The position numbers were made by a program, and so were the translations under genes. 64,000 nt of DNA from Acidobacteriota bacterium (lineage in GTDB: Bacteria > Acidobacteriota > Thermoanaerobaculia > Multivoradales > J023): assembly GCA_029263315.1 (NCBI GenBank), contig JAJCXR010000024.1, positions 1 to 64,000 on the forward strand. Reading direction: 5' to 3'. Below the pieces are notes generated by a model. That model was not told the DNA's origin, did not search any database, and saw only the letters and a program-made list of their open reading frames with translations. The stretch's first letter is position 1. Every line of letters begins with the position of its first letter. Shown in pieces: positions 55,166 to 64,000 of the stretch.

Positions 55166-58100
55166 TCAGCGCTCCGCTTTGAGGGCCGGCAACAAAGGCG
55201 TATTGAGGGCCGCCCAAGCGGCCAGTGAGCATGCGGTCAGGGCGAAGGCGAGGATACCACCGAGGGTCAGACCGAGGGCGCCCCACGGCACACTTTCGGC
55301 ATGGGCCAGCAGATTCGACAGGGCGGTGAGAAGTGCCGCCAAGGTGCCGATGGCCAGCCCGACGATGAGAAGCCAGGCGTTCTCAGCGATGATCAGCAGC
55401 AGCAATTTGGAGCGCCCAAAGCCGAAGGCCCTGAGGGCGGCGAGCTCTCCTCGTCGTTCGATGGCGCTGCGCAGCAGGACGATGGCCAGCCCCAAGGTGC
55501 CGAGCAAGAGTCCGAGACCACCCAGGCTGCGAAACGTCGACAGGTACGTGTTCTGCACCAAGTGGAAGGACTCCAATTTTTCCGCCGTGCCGACGGCGTC
55601 GAAGCCGTAGTCTTCGAGATCTCGCTCCAGGGCGGGGCCCATGGCTGCGGCTTGTTCTGCCGGGGCGTCGAACAGAAAGTACGACCAGCCCGCCAAAGAC
55701 GGAAAGTGGGTCAGCAGGTGATCCTCGGAGATCAACAGCTCACTCTGGAAGATGCTGGTCGCCAAGGTGGCGACCAGTCGGAGCCGGATGGTCTCGCCGG
55801 CCCCGTTCTCCATCATCAAATCCTCGCCCAGGCCGAGCTTCAGAATGTAGGTCATGGAATTGAAGTCGCCGATCACCGGGATCACCGGCGTGCCGTCGTC
55901 GGCCTCGGTGATCGGTGCCTCGAGAAGCCGCCAGGGCTCGTCGCTGTCCACCAGGGTCGACTGGAAACGGAAACCTCCCCGTTCCACCAACTCCGACGGC
56001 ACCCCCAAGAGACGGGGTTGACGGGGCTGATAGAGATTGAGACAGCTGGTGTCGTCCCCCGGCAACAGGCGCATGGCATAGGCTCGGCTGTCGGCGGGTA
56101 GGGAGGCGTCGGCGACCCCCAGCTCGAAGCGTCCGGCGGCTGAGTTGAGATCCTGCTGCAGGGGAATGTCCGTCTCGGCCAGCAGGCTGAAGCCCCCCGT
56201 CCCGGATTCCCGTCCCAGCTCGGTGACACTGAAATCCTGTTCGAAGGCGGCCACGGTGACGATCATGAAGGTGGCGGAGGCCACCAGGATGGTCGACAGC
56301 AGACTGCGTCCCCGGTGGCGAGCCGCGTTGGCCACCGCCATGCGCAGCAAGGCGGTGGGCCCCGGCGGGCCGAGACGCCGGCCCCCCTGCCGCTGCCCCA
56401 AACGGCTGGCGAAGAGGGCCAGCAGACCCACCAGCAGGGCACAACCGGCGGCGGCATAGAGGAAGGGGTGGTGATCCTGCAGCATAGCGACCAGGCCACA
56501 GACCAGGCTGAGCAGCAGGGCGACGGCCGCGGTGCGCCGGCTGGCGCGACCGGCATGGGTGGCCGGTGGGCTCGAGACGTGGCGCAAGAGGGCGGGAATC
56601 GCCGTTCCCCGCAGCCGTCGCAGCCGCCACCAGATGGTGGCCAGGACGATCAACATGGAAGCGACGCCACCGGCCACCAAGGTCAACGGCGAGAGGTGGA
56701 GATCGAGTCGTGAGGTGCCGACGGCGGGAAGCCACCAGGTGCGCAGACCGTGCATCATCAGCGTTGCATAGACAACGGCGCCGCCCATACCGACGAGGGC
56801 CCCCAGACCGGCCAGGACAGCCCCTTCGGCCAACAATTGTCGAGCCACCTTAGCGTCGCTGAAGCCGACGGCCCGTAAGAGCCCCACCTCGGAGGCCCGG
56901 CGTTCGACCCCGAGGCTGAAGAGCAGGGCCACCAGGAGGGCGGCCGACAGGATGAGGAAAAAGCTGAAGCCGATGAACAGACCGCTGAAATCGGTGGCCC
57001 CGCCGGAGGCCTCCAGGGCCAGCTCCTTGACCGGGCGGAAACCCAGGCCAAAGGCTTGGAGCGGCAGGCCTTGCACCAAACCATGCCGCAGGGAGGCGTC
57101 GAGGTCCTGCAACCTTTGTCCGGGCAACGTTGGATCGGGCGACAACCGGCCGTCGGCGGGACGGAAGCGCAGGGAGGTCAGGTCACCCCAGCGATTACGC
57201 CACAGTCGGCGGCCCTCGTCGAGGTTGAGAAATGCCTTGGGGGTGCCCCGGTGAACATCCCAATAGTCTTCGTCGACGGGGCGGATGGCTTGCAGGTCGA
57301 TGGGAAAGGGGGGATCCCAATCCGCCATGTTGTCGTTGCCGGCGATGCCGGGATATTCCTGGGTCAGCAGAGGATCGGCCGCCAAACCCTCGAAGGCCAG
57401 CACCGCGGCAAGCCGCTTGCGGGTCGATTCGAGGCGCAGCTCCTCGCGCTCACCGACGACAAAATAGGTCAGCTCGATCTCGTCCCCGGGGGCCGCCTGC
57501 AACTGCTCCGCGGCCCAAGGATTTAGCAAGATCTCGTCGTCTCCAAGGCCGGTGATGGAGGCGCCGTCGACCGTCGCCCAGGGGCCGAAGGCGTTGGCGA
57601 CGGCCGGGTCGAGGGCGCTGACCGTCGAGTAGGGCACCCTCCGATCGCCGTGCCGCAGCTCATTGACCAGGTAGGTGAGCACCGGCAGCACCGTGGCACC
57701 CGCCGCCGCCGCTTGCCGTTGGGCCAGCGCTTCGAGGCTTGGGTCGAGGATGTACTCCTGCGATTGCAGCAGGAGGGTGTCACCGACCGGCTCCAGCTCG
57801 AGGGCCAGATCCTCCAAATGAAGCTTCTGGCGCAGCAGGGAGTCCAGCTCTTGGGCAAGCTCCGCGCCGTCCCCCGGCCGGCCCTGGGAGACCAACAGGC
57901 TATTGACTTTGCCTTCCTGATCGAGGGCCTTGGCGAGGCGCCGGTGATCGACGAAGACATTGAAGGCCGTGCCTTGGTGGGTGGTGAGTGAAAACTGCCC
58001 TAGCCCGGTGTCGGGGATGATGGCGGCCACCTTCATCCTCACCTTGCCGACGACGTTGCCCGTGTCTTTGCGGCTCAGCAGCGAGCCGTCGGGAACCTCG

Positions 58101-58585
58101 CTGATGCGTTGCAACGAGAAGAGGAGATCGTCCCCCTCCTGGGCTCCCAAGGCTTCCGCCAAGGCCAGGTTGATCACCGCCGGAGGAAAGATACCGCCCT
58201 CAGCGCTCAGCATGGGCGCCAGGTCACCGCCATCGAAGAGGCGGAGAAAAGGCTCTCCGACCCCCGCCAGCGATACCTCCGAGGCCCGGGACCGGGAGCT
58301 GACGTGCTGGCAGCTGCCCTGCAACAGAATGGCCGGTGCGACGCTGGCGAAGGACTCCTGGAAGGCTGCTTCAGAGGCCAGCTCATCGGCCAGCTGCGGG
58401 CGAAAGAAGCGTTGCCCCGCCAAGGCCTGATCGATGCCCCCCAAGCGCTCGAGGGTCAAGTCCCGCAAGCTGCCCCGTACCGAATCTCCCACCAGCAGGG
58501 CGCCGGTCAGCACCGCCGTGGCCACCGCGGCACCGGCGACGACCGCCGTATTCATCCGCCAGTGGTGGATCAGAGCTCGTAACAT
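55166..58585 (-). CDS. Large FtsX-type ABC permease (duplicated)
   Basis: A 1,139-residue permease that combines two FtsX-type halves. An N-terminal helix (MNTAVVAGAAVATAVLTGALLVGDS) leads into a long periplasmic part, then helix clusters at about 535-730 and 1000-1135 (LGGLGLLLGTLGLAIVLLRSAIERR, LLLIIAENAWLLIVGLAIG, GALGLTLGGILAFALTACSLAAW). It is larger than the other permease in this window. The start overlaps the ATPase stop by 16 bases. Together they form an exporter for a lipid, lipoprotein or the product of the operon. The ABC pair is reverse-strand and closely spaced with the biosynthetic-looking genes upstream. Confidence 0.9.
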   Translation of the reverse strand: MLRALIHHWRMNTAVVAGAAVATAVLTGALLVGDSVRGSLRDLTLERLGGIDQALAGQRFFRPQLADELASEAAFQESFASVAPAILLQGSCQHVSSRSRASEVSLAGVGEPFLRLFDGGDLAPMLSAEGGIFPPAVINLALAEALGAQEGDDLLFSLQRISEVPDGSLLSRKDTGNVVGKVRMKVAAIIPDTGLGQFSLTTHQGTAFNVFVDHRRLAKALDQEGKVNSLLVSQGRPGDGAELAQELDSLLRQKLHLEDLALELEPVGDTLLLQSQEYILDPSLEALAQRQAAAAGATVLPVLTYLVNELRHGDRRVPYSTVSALDPAVANAFGPWATVDGASITGLGDDEILLNPWAAEQLQAAPGDEIELTYFVVGEREELRLESTRKRLAAVLAFEGLAADPLLTQEYPGIAGNDNMADWDPPFPIDLQAIRPVDEDYWDVHRGTPKAFLNLDEGRRLWRNRWGDLTSLRFRPADGRLSPDPTLPGQRLQDLDASLRHGLVQGLPLQAFGLGFRPVKELALEASGGATDFSGLFIGFSFFLILSAALLVALLFSLGVERRASEVGLLRAVGFSDAKVARQLLAEGAVLAGLGALVGMGGAVVYATLMMHGLRTWWLPAVGTSRLDLHLSPLTLVAGGVASMLIVLATIWWRLRRLRGTAIPALLRHVSSPPATHAGRASRRTAAVALLLSLVCGLVAMLQDHHPFLYAAAGCALLVGLLALFASRLGQRQGGRRLGPPGPTALLRMAVANAARHRGRSLLSTILVASATFMIVTVAAFEQDFSVTELGRESGTGGFSLLAETDIPLQQDLNSAAGRFELGVADASLPADSRAYAMRLLPGDDTSCLNLYQPRQPRLLGVPSELVERGGFRFQSTLVDSDEPWRLLEAPITEADDGTPVIPVIGDFNSMTYILKLGLGEDLMMENGAGETIRLRLVATLATSIFQSELLISEDHLLTHFPSLAGWSYFLFDAPAEQAAAMGPALERDLEDYGFDAVGTAEKLESFHLVQNTYLSTFRSLGGLGLLLGTLGLAIVLLRSAIERRGELAALRAFGFGRSKLLLLIIAENAWLLIVGLAIGTLAALLTALSNLLAHAESVPWGALGLTLGGILAFALTACSLAAWAALNTPLLPALKAER

Positions 58586-59295
58586 AGACCCTCCCGCAGC
58601 TCGAAGCGTCGGCCAAAGGTGGCGGCCAGCTCCAGACTGTGGGTGACGGCAATGTAGATGGTGGGCTCGCTGCTGTGCAACTCCATCAGCAACTCTCCCA
58701 CCGCCCCCGCCGTGCCTTGGTCCAGGCTGCCGGTGGGCTCGTCGCAGAGCAACAGGGTGGGACGATTGATCAAGGCGCGGGCCACCGCCACCCGTTGGCG
58801 CTCGCCCCCCGACAACTCAGCCGGACGATGCTCCAGGCGATGCTCCAGCTGGACGCGCCGCAAGAGCTCTTGGGCCCGCTGGCGAGAGTCCTGGCCGTCG
58901 TTGAAGGCCAAGGTGGGCAGCAGCACATTCTCCAGCACCGAATACTGGGGTAATAGGTAGTGCTCTTGGAAGACGAAGCCGATGGTGCGATTGCGAAAGC
59001 GGGCCAGCTCACGTTCGGAGAGAGCAAACGGTTGCTGGCCGTTGATGACGATCTCCCCGGAGGTCGGTTGATCCAGGGTGCCGAGCATCTGCAACAGGGT
59101 GCTCTTGCCGGAGCCGGAAGGGCCGGTGATGGCCAAGGACTCTCCCGCCTGCATCTCGAAATCGATCCCCTTGAGGATCGCCAGGGGACCGGCGGCGGTG
59201 GGGAATTCCTTGAATACCTGGCGCACCTGCAGCTGGACATCGGAGGTTGGGTGGTGAGCGGACGGGGGGCTCGGCGACGGTGTATCTTGGCTCAA
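58570..59295 (-). CDS. ABC transporter ATP-binding protein
   Basis: The product is 241 residues from a TTG at 59295 (GGGAGAG seven bases upstream), whose first bases overlap the thioesterase stop as TTGA; a longer frame to 59409 exists. Walker A is GPSGSGKST, the Q-loop is in GFVFQEHYLLPQYSV, the signature is LSGGERQR and Walker B is LLLCDEPTGSLD, followed by AVTHSLELA. This is the LolD/MacB type that drives the FtsX-type permease encoded downstream. Overlapping start and stop codons couple thioesterase, ATPase and permease translation. Confidence 0.92.
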   Translation of the reverse strand: MSQDTPSPSPPSAHHPTSDVQLQVRQVFKEFPTAAGPLAILKGIDFEMQAGESLAITGPSGSGKSTLLQMLGTLDQPTSGEIVINGQQPFALSERELARFRNRTIGFVFQEHYLLPQYSVLENVLLPTLAFNDGQDSRQRAQELLRRVQLEHRLEHRPAELSGGERQRVAVARALINRPTLLLCDEPTGSLDQGTAGAVGELLMELHSSEPTIYIAVTHSLELAATFGRRFELREGLCYEL

Positions 59296-59738
59296 GGGTC
59301 TCTCCCTGCGCGGGGTGCTTCCTCGATCTGATCGGCCAGGAAGCTGGGGATTGGAACCGGGGTCAAGGCGCCTCCCTCCTTGGGGTAGGGCGTTCCGAGG
59401 ACGCAGCAAATACAGCTGATTTTGCCCTCCGCCACCAGGCGCTCGCCACAGGTGAAACGAAATCCGTAGGTCAGGGCGCGACGCCCCTTGCGGAGGACCT
59501 GCACCTCGATGTCCAAGACGTCATCGAGGCGTACCGGGCTGCGATATTCACAGGCGACGGACACCCGAGGCCATCCGATGTGTTGACCTTCGTGCTCGAA
59601 GTGGGCGCTGCTGCCGAGGGCCCTTTGGAACTCGTGCTCAGCGGTCTCCATGAAGACAAAGAAACGGGAAAAATGAACGATGCCCGCCATATCGGTGTCG
59701 GCAAACTCGATGCGGCGCTGGGTGTGGAATGAGTGCAT
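59292..59738 (-). CDS. Hotdog-fold acyl-CoA thioesterase (4HBT/YbgC type)
   Basis: The product is 148 residues from the ATG at 59738, downstream of a GAGGA motif; an ATG at 59765 is the alternative. The motif RRIEFADTDMAGIVHFSRFFVFMETAEHEF is the 4-hydroxybenzoyl-CoA thioesterase signature and Asp16 is the expected catalytic residue by analogy with that enzyme. The fold continues with VSVACEYRSPVRLDDVLDIEVQV and ends CICCVLG. It should hydrolyse an acyl-CoA or release an acyl chain from a carrier. Its location between a glycosyltransferase gene and an ABC exporter suggests a role in making an acylated or aryl product. Confidence 0.9.
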   Translation of the reverse strand: MHSFHTQRRIEFADTDMAGIVHFSRFFVFMETAEHEFQRALGSSAHFEHEGQHIGWPRVSVACEYRSPVRLDDVLDIEVQVLRKGRRALTYGFRFTCGERLVAEGKISCICCVLGTPYPKEGGALTPVPIPSFLADQIEEAPRAGRDP

Positions 59739-59801
59739 AGGCAGCTGGCGTTCCTCGCAGTGCATAGGGGATGGCGCAGTCGGATGACGTAAAGGCCGTG
59801 C

Positions 59802-61106
59802 TCAAGCGGCTTTGGACGAAGCCGTCAGACGATAGTACAAGCTCAGCACCTCGTCGGCCATGGCTTCTTCATTGAACTGTGTCAGGGCCGCCTGGCGACC
59901 GGCTGCGCCCAGACGCCGACGGCCTTCGGGATCGTCCACCAGGCGCCGTAGCCCCTGGGCCAACGCCTCGGCGTTGTCCGGGGCCACCAGGATTCCCCCG
60001 CCGGTGGCCTCGATCCACTCGGGGAAGGCGCCGTGGTCCGGTTGCACCACCGGGATACCGCTGGCCAAGGCCTCGAGGATGGAGAGACCCTTGGGCTCCC
60101 GGTAGATGGTCGGCAGGGAGAAGACATCGAGGCTTTGCAGAAACTGTATCTTCCCCTGGCGGTCCACCTCGCCGACGAAGTCCACCAGGGGATCGATGCC
60201 CCAGGCGCTGACCCGCTGCCGCTGCGTCTCGTAGTACTCACGATCCTTGTTGCCCAGGTAGCCGGCGATGCGCAATCGCACCGAGCCTGCGGGGAGTTGC
60301 TGGGTCAGGCGATGGAACGCCTCGAGCAGCAGATGGATACCCTTCTCCGGGGCAAAACGTCCAAGGCTGCCGAGGATCACCGGCCCGGCCTCCGGGCGCC
60401 AGGGCGGCGGTGGGAAATCCTGGGTGCGAATTCCCAAGCGGGCCAGGTGGATGCGCTCCGAGGGGATGCCGAATTCTCGGCTCATGGTTGCGGCGTAGTA
60501 GCGGTTGGGGGCGGTGAAGGCGTCGACGTCGAGGGCCCGTTCCGCCAAGGTCTGTCGCACCCGGCTGAACCAAGGCTCCACGAGCTCGTCAAAGAAGAGA
60601 TCTTCCCCCGACAGGGAGGCGACAACGGGTACCCCCAGGCGATCCTTGATCTGCCGGGCGAAACCGGCGAACAGGGAATGGGAGAGGTGCACCACGTCCG
60701 GTTGCAGGATCTCCTCCAGCCACTGCACCAATTTCTCCAGCTCCTTTTTCTGTAGACCTTCTTCCCCCCGCAACATCGACCAGGTCAAGGCCCCGAGATC
60801 GTGGGCATCGGTGGAGGCGCTGAAACGGGAGACGAAGCGCAGCAGGCGGCGATTGTCCAGCAGGCGATCGAGAATGCGGGGGGTGTGGCGGAAGAACGAC
60901 AGCTTTTGTTGCAGGTAGACGTTGACGGCACCAAAAAAGATGTGGTCATTGGCGACGCTCGTCTCGTCCGTCCGCATGGGCGTGTAGGTGGGGGTGAGGG
61001 ACACCTCGTGTCCCCGCTCGATGAGGGCCGCAGCCAGGGTATTGTCGTGCATGCAGGTGCCGCAATACATGCCGGCGGCACCGGCGGTGATGTAGGCGAT
61101 TTTCAT
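59802..61106 (-). CDS. Glycosyltransferase family 4 protein
   Basis: A 434-residue GT-B enzyme. The N-terminal motif GAAGMYCGTCMHDNTLAAALIERGHEV and the donor-site pattern EPKGLSILEALASGIPVVQP (the EX7E motif) are typical. The middle has GSLGRFAPEKGIHLLLEAF, the start of the nucleotide-sugar domain. No signal peptide or membrane helix is seen, so it acts at the cytoplasmic face. It starts 24 bases after the halogenase-like gene ends and is followed by the thioesterase gene after 63 bases. In context it probably glycosylates the product of the operon; donor and acceptor cannot be read from sequence. Confidence 0.93.
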   Translation of the reverse strand: MKIAYITAGAAGMYCGTCMHDNTLAAALIERGHEVSLTPTYTPMRTDETSVANDHIFFGAVNVYLQQKLSFFRHTPRILDRLLDNRRLLRFVSRFSASTDAHDLGALTWSMLRGEEGLQKKELEKLVQWLEEILQPDVVHLSHSLFAGFARQIKDRLGVPVVASLSGEDLFFDELVEPWFSRVRQTLAERALDVDAFTAPNRYYAATMSREFGIPSERIHLARLGIRTQDFPPPPWRPEAGPVILGSLGRFAPEKGIHLLLEAFHRLTQQLPAGSVRLRIAGYLGNKDREYYETQRQRVSAWGIDPLVDFVGEVDRQGKIQFLQSLDVFSLPTIYREPKGLSILEALASGIPVVQPDHGAFPEWIEATGGGILVAPDNAEALAQGLRRLVDDPEGRRRLGAAGRQAALTQFNEEAMADEVLSLYYRLTASSKAA

Positions 61107-61130
61107 CGTCGGGCCTTCAGGGTACTCGGC

Positions 61131-62555
61131 TCAAGGGCTGGCCGGCACGCCGTCGCTGGAGGTGCTGACCTCGTCGGGCGGGGCCGCCCTGCCGCTGTCG
61201 TCGGCTGTTGCATCTTTCACCGACCCCATGGCGGTCGCCGGGGATTCGCCGTCGGCGGTGGTCATCTCCCCCAGCCAAGCCTGCAAATCCTCGAACAGGC
61301 TGCTGAAGTCTTGATCGATGACATCCCCCTGAAGAATCAGGATGATGGGAATGCGGTGCTGTGGATGCTTGTGGAGGAAACGGCCGAAGCTGAATCCCTT
61401 GGTGTAGAAGGCATAGACCAGGCGGCGAAAGGCGTCCATTCCGTTTTTGAAACGCTCGCCATAGGCACTCAATCGATCGGCGGTCAAGTCGTCGTCGGCC
61501 AGGGCGGGCAACAGGGTGTCGGCCGCCAGCTCGCCGGAGCGCAGGGCCAGGAGGACGCCGGAGGAGTACATGGGGTCGAGAAAACCACAGGCGTCCCCCA
61601 CCAACATCCAGCCATTGCCCGCCACTTGCTCTGAGACATACGAGAAGTCGTTGAGCACATGCACCGGGGAGCAACGGCTGGCCCGCTGCAGGCGGGGCAC
61701 CAGGCCGGGACAGCGCTGGATCTCTTCCTCGAAGGTGGCCTCCGGGTTGCCTTGGCGACCCTTGATCAAATAGTCGATGGGGCCCACCGTGCCGACGCTG
61801 ACCCGATTGTCCGGCAAGGGAATGTACCAGAACCAAGAATTCTGCTCTTCCGTGTGCAAGATCAAGGTGGCCCCTTCGTCGATGCCGGGATCCCGCAGGC
61901 CATCTTCATAGTGGGCGAACATGGCGGCCATGCGCAGACAGGGGTCTTGGCGTCGCAGGCCGAGCTTGCGGGACAACAGGGCGCGCTGGCCGCTGGCGTC
62001 GATCACCACCTTGGCCAGCAGGTCGCGGCTCTCCCGGCCGTCGTCCACCCGTTGCAGTCGCACGCCATAGGCCCGATCGCCATCGAACAGCACCTCCCGC
62101 ACCTGGATGCCCTCGAAGGCTTCGACCCCTTGTCGGCGAGCGTTGTCCAGCATCATCTGGTCGAACTCGCTGCGCAGCACCTGCCAGGTTTGCGACCGTT
62201 CCGATTCATCGATCTCCCTAAAATAGAAAGGATCGCTGGCCCTGCCGCGGCCGGAATAGAACTGCACGCTGTGTTTTTCGGTGAAACGGCTCTGCCGCAG
62301 CACCTCCAACATGCCGAGGCGCCGTAGGGTGTCGTAGGTGGCGGGAATCAGGGATTCGCCGACCTTGAAGCGGGGAAAGACTTCGCGCTCCAACAACAGG
62401 ACGCGGTGGCCCTGTTGGGCCAGTAGGGTCGAGATGGTGCAGCCTGCCGGACCACCACCGATGACCACGGCATCGTAGGGGGCGTCCCCGTTCTGCGGCA
62501 GATCACCGTCTGGAAGGTCACCGGGAGGCGGAGCTGAAGGGCTGCTCTGCTGCAT
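61131..62555 (-). CDS. Flavin-dependent halogenase-like oxidoreductase
   Basis: The product is 474 residues from the ATG at 62555 with GAGGA seven bases upstream; the frame runs open to 63017 but overlaps the radical SAM gene. The FAD motif GGGPAGCT is at 33-40. FKVGESLIP follows with Lys64 in the place of the catalytic lysine of FADH2-dependent halogenases. WFWYIP at 241-246 matches the halogenase WxWxIP motif. The later GDACGFLDPMYSSGVLLAL is the second FAD region. The last 60 residues are a low-complexity tail. It could halogenate an aromatic group, but relatives with these motifs also act as plain oxidoreductases, for example in polyene pigment loci. Confidence 0.85.
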   Translation of the reverse strand: MQQSSPSAPPPGDLPDGDLPQNGDAPYDAVVIGGGPAGCTISTLLAQQGHRVLLLEREVFPRFKVGESLIPATYDTLRRLGMLEVLRQSRFTEKHSVQFYSGRGRASDPFYFREIDESERSQTWQVLRSEFDQMMLDNARRQGVEAFEGIQVREVLFDGDRAYGVRLQRVDDGRESRDLLAKVVIDASGQRALLSRKLGLRRQDPCLRMAAMFAHYEDGLRDPGIDEGATLILHTEEQNSWFWYIPLPDNRVSVGTVGPIDYLIKGRQGNPEATFEEEIQRCPGLVPRLQRASRCSPVHVLNDFSYVSEQVAGNGWMLVGDACGFLDPMYSSGVLLALRSGELAADTLLPALADDDLTADRLSAYGERFKNGMDAFRRLVYAFYTKGFSFGRFLHKHPQHRIPIILILQGDVIDQDFSSLFEDLQAWLGEMTTADGESPATAMGSVKDATADDSGRAAPPDEVSTSSDGVPASP

Positions 62556-62611
62556 CTTGATTCCTCGTAGGTTATAACGCCCCGGGGGCGTGGCGCGGCG
62601 TGGGCGCGATC

Positions 62612-63985
62612 TCAGGTATAGCGGGTGTTCTGATACTCGGGGGCGTAGAACTCGGGCAGCAGGGAATCCACTTGCAGCAGCCCTTGACGGGTCAGCTGGA
62701 CTTGCCCGGCTGCGTCGTCGATCTGCAACATCTGGCGTGTCTCGAGGCGCTCGAAGGCCGCTCCGAAGTGGGTCAGGGGATCGATCTGGAACTTGTCGCG
62801 GAAGTAATCGAGATTGAGCTCGCCCAATTTCATCTGCAGGATCAGCTCGCGGGTCAGCTGCTCGGTTGGTGCCGTGGCGAAGGCCCGTCCGAGGGGCAGC
62901 TCGCCGGCCTCCAAGCTTTCGAGATAGCCGTTCCAAGAAGCGCTGTTCTGGCAGTGCACCCCCGACAAATGACCAAAGGAGGCCACCCCGGTGCCCAACA
63001 GGTCCGCTCCATGCCACAGGGAATCACGGTAGGCAAAGCGGCTGCTCTTTTCCTTGCCGGGCCGACGTTTGACCAGCGTGTAGGCGCTGGAGATCTCGTA
63101 GCCGGCCGCCCCCATGGTCTCGATGGCGTAGTCGTTCCAGGCACGTTTGGTGGCCCAATCGGCCACCGGCGAGGAGCCACCGGAGAGGATGCCCTGGGAG
63201 TAGACGGTGTTGTAGGGGAGCTCCATTTGGTAAATGGTGACGCTGTCGGGGTCGAGATCGATGGTCTTGGCCACCGTATCCCGCCAGGTATCCCAGGTCT
63301 CGCCTACCATGCCGGCGATCAAATCCATGTTCACTTGATCGAAGCCTTGGGCCTGAATCCACGGCAGGCAGCGGTCGATTTCCTTGGTGACATGGGCGCG
63401 GCCGTTGTTGCGCAGGATCTCGTCGTCGAAGTTTTCCACCCCGAGGCTGAGACGGGTGACACCGATTTCCCGGTAGGCGGCAACCTTGGACTCGGTCAAG
63501 GTGCCCGGCTCGCATTCGAAGGTCACCTCTTCGACGGCGTCCCAAGGCATGGCGGTCTTGATGCGCTGCAACAGCTCATGCAAATGCTTGACCGCGATAT
63601 ACGAGGGGGTGCCGCCGCCGAAATATACAAAATTCAGGGGCCGTCCGGCGATCGCCGGCTGGGAGCCGTAGATCTCCACCTCGCGGGCCAGGGCGTCGAG
63701 GTAGCGCTGGATCTGCTCGGCGTTTTTGTCGGTGTAAACCCGGAAGTAGCAAAACTTGCAGCGCTTGCGACAGAACGGAATGTGGAGATACAGCCCGAGG
63801 GCCGGAGGGTTGGGACGCGGCGTCTCCAAGAGCTCCCGATAGGTATCCAGGGAATCGTCCCGCCAAGCGGAGAATGGGGGGTAGTTGGAGACAAAGACGC
63901 TGCCGACGGCCGTGCCCTTCGGGGGCTCGATGGTCGGACTGGCGGCGTCGCCGTCTTGTGGCGTAGTCGAGGGGTTGGAAGTCAT
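62612..63985 (-). CDS. Radical SAM protein, HemN-like (coproporphyrinogen oxidase family)
   Basis: The product is 457 residues from the ATG at 63985, with AAGGAG eight bases upstream at the window edge. The [4Fe-4S] ligands Cys72, Cys76 and Cys79 lie in IPFCRKRCKFCYF; then come VYFGGGTPS, FECEPGTL, RLSLGVENFDDEIL and NMDLIAGMVGET, as in HemN-type enzymes. The HemW-type C-terminal region is present. Many members are not heme enzymes but act in specialised pathways as methyl or radical tailoring proteins. The gene is the first visible one of the reverse-strand operon down to 55166. Genes further upstream are outside the window, so its partner pathway is not visible. Confidence 0.9.
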   Translation of the reverse strand: MTSNPSTTPQDGDAASPTIEPPKGTAVGSVFVSNYPPFSAWRDDSLDTYRELLETPRPNPPALGLYLHIPFCRKRCKFCYFRVYTDKNAEQIQRYLDALAREVEIYGSQPAIAGRPLNFVYFGGGTPSYIAVKHLHELLQRIKTAMPWDAVEEVTFECEPGTLTESKVAAYREIGVTRLSLGVENFDDEILRNNGRAHVTKEIDRCLPWIQAQGFDQVNMDLIAGMVGETWDTWRDTVAKTIDLDPDSVTIYQMELPYNTVYSQGILSGGSSPVADWATKRAWNDYAIETMGAAGYEISSAYTLVKRRPGKEKSSRFAYRDSLWHGADLLGTGVASFGHLSGVHCQNSASWNGYLESLEAGELPLGRAFATAPTEQLTRELILQMKLGELNLDYFRDKFQIDPLTHFGAAFERLETRQMLQIDDAAGQVQLTRQGLLQVDSLLPEFYAPEYQNTRYT

Positions 63986-64000
63986 CGCGTCGCTCCTTGG

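Noticed and set aside
55166-63985. Complete antibiotic cluster
   Set aside because: No synthase, carrier protein or resistance gene is visible, so only a possible cluster edge can be claimed.

Overview
The window is GC-rich, densely packed bacterial DNA with no rRNA or tRNA gene that I could recognise. The gene style suggests an Acidobacteriota-like organism, perhaps of the Thermoanaerobaculia type. The signs are an ECF sigma factor paired with a kinase-TPR protein, a hybrid kinase with a ligand-sensing propeller, sulfatase-like and AttH-like secreted proteins, and many modular secreted proteins. This taxonomic guess is inference from gene content only.

Layout. (1) 1-7.2 kb: a structured inverted-repeat element at the window edge, a CHAT-domain putative caspase-like protease, a convergent three-gene operon of unfamiliar membrane proteins (one with a zinc ribbon), an array of about ten copies of a GGTGCC-A-GGCACC palindrome, and an OmpA-type envelope protein. 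(2) 7.3-25.4 kb: a secreted subtilase with five C-terminal repeats, a small secreted protein, an ECF sigma factor/Ser-Thr kinase-TPR pair, a decayed toxin-antitoxin module, a 2,677-residue secreted protein built from repeated DUF1349-like/VWA/SdrD-B modules, and another secreted protein. (3) 25.6-30.6 kb: a gamma-glutamyltransferase-family protein overlapping a TerB-like/acyl-CoA oxidase fusion, followed by an SDR oxidoreductase. (4) 30.8-40.1 kb: a kinase/cyclase/ATPase/TPR signalling giant, a convergent propeller-type hybrid histidine kinase, and a transglutaminase-like/TPR lipoprotein. (5) 40.1-47.6 kb: an ABC ATPase/permease/AttH-like lipoprotein operon, an M24 peptidase and a sulfatase-family lipoprotein. 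(6) 47.7-52.9 kb: a forward signalling operon (hybrid kinase with HPt, response regulator, second kinase, STAS protein). (7) 53-64 kb: a PQQ-type propeller membrane protein, a half-size DMT-like protein, and a long reverse-strand operon encoding radical SAM HemN-like, halogenase-like flavoprotein, glycosyltransferase, thioesterase, and ABC ATPase plus a large FtsX-type permease. The last operon looks like one end of a specialised-metabolite or envelope-lipid locus whose core may lie beyond the right edge.

Most adjacent genes on one strand overlap by a few bases or are closely spaced, so operons are easy to read. Several convergent pairs have no room for a terminator. The points most worth following up are the palindromic repeat array and its lone copy inside a coding region, the right-edge operon, the unknown membrane trio next to the CHAT protein, the TerB/acyl-CoA oxidase fusion, the module-duplicated giant, and several enzymes with altered catalytic motifs.
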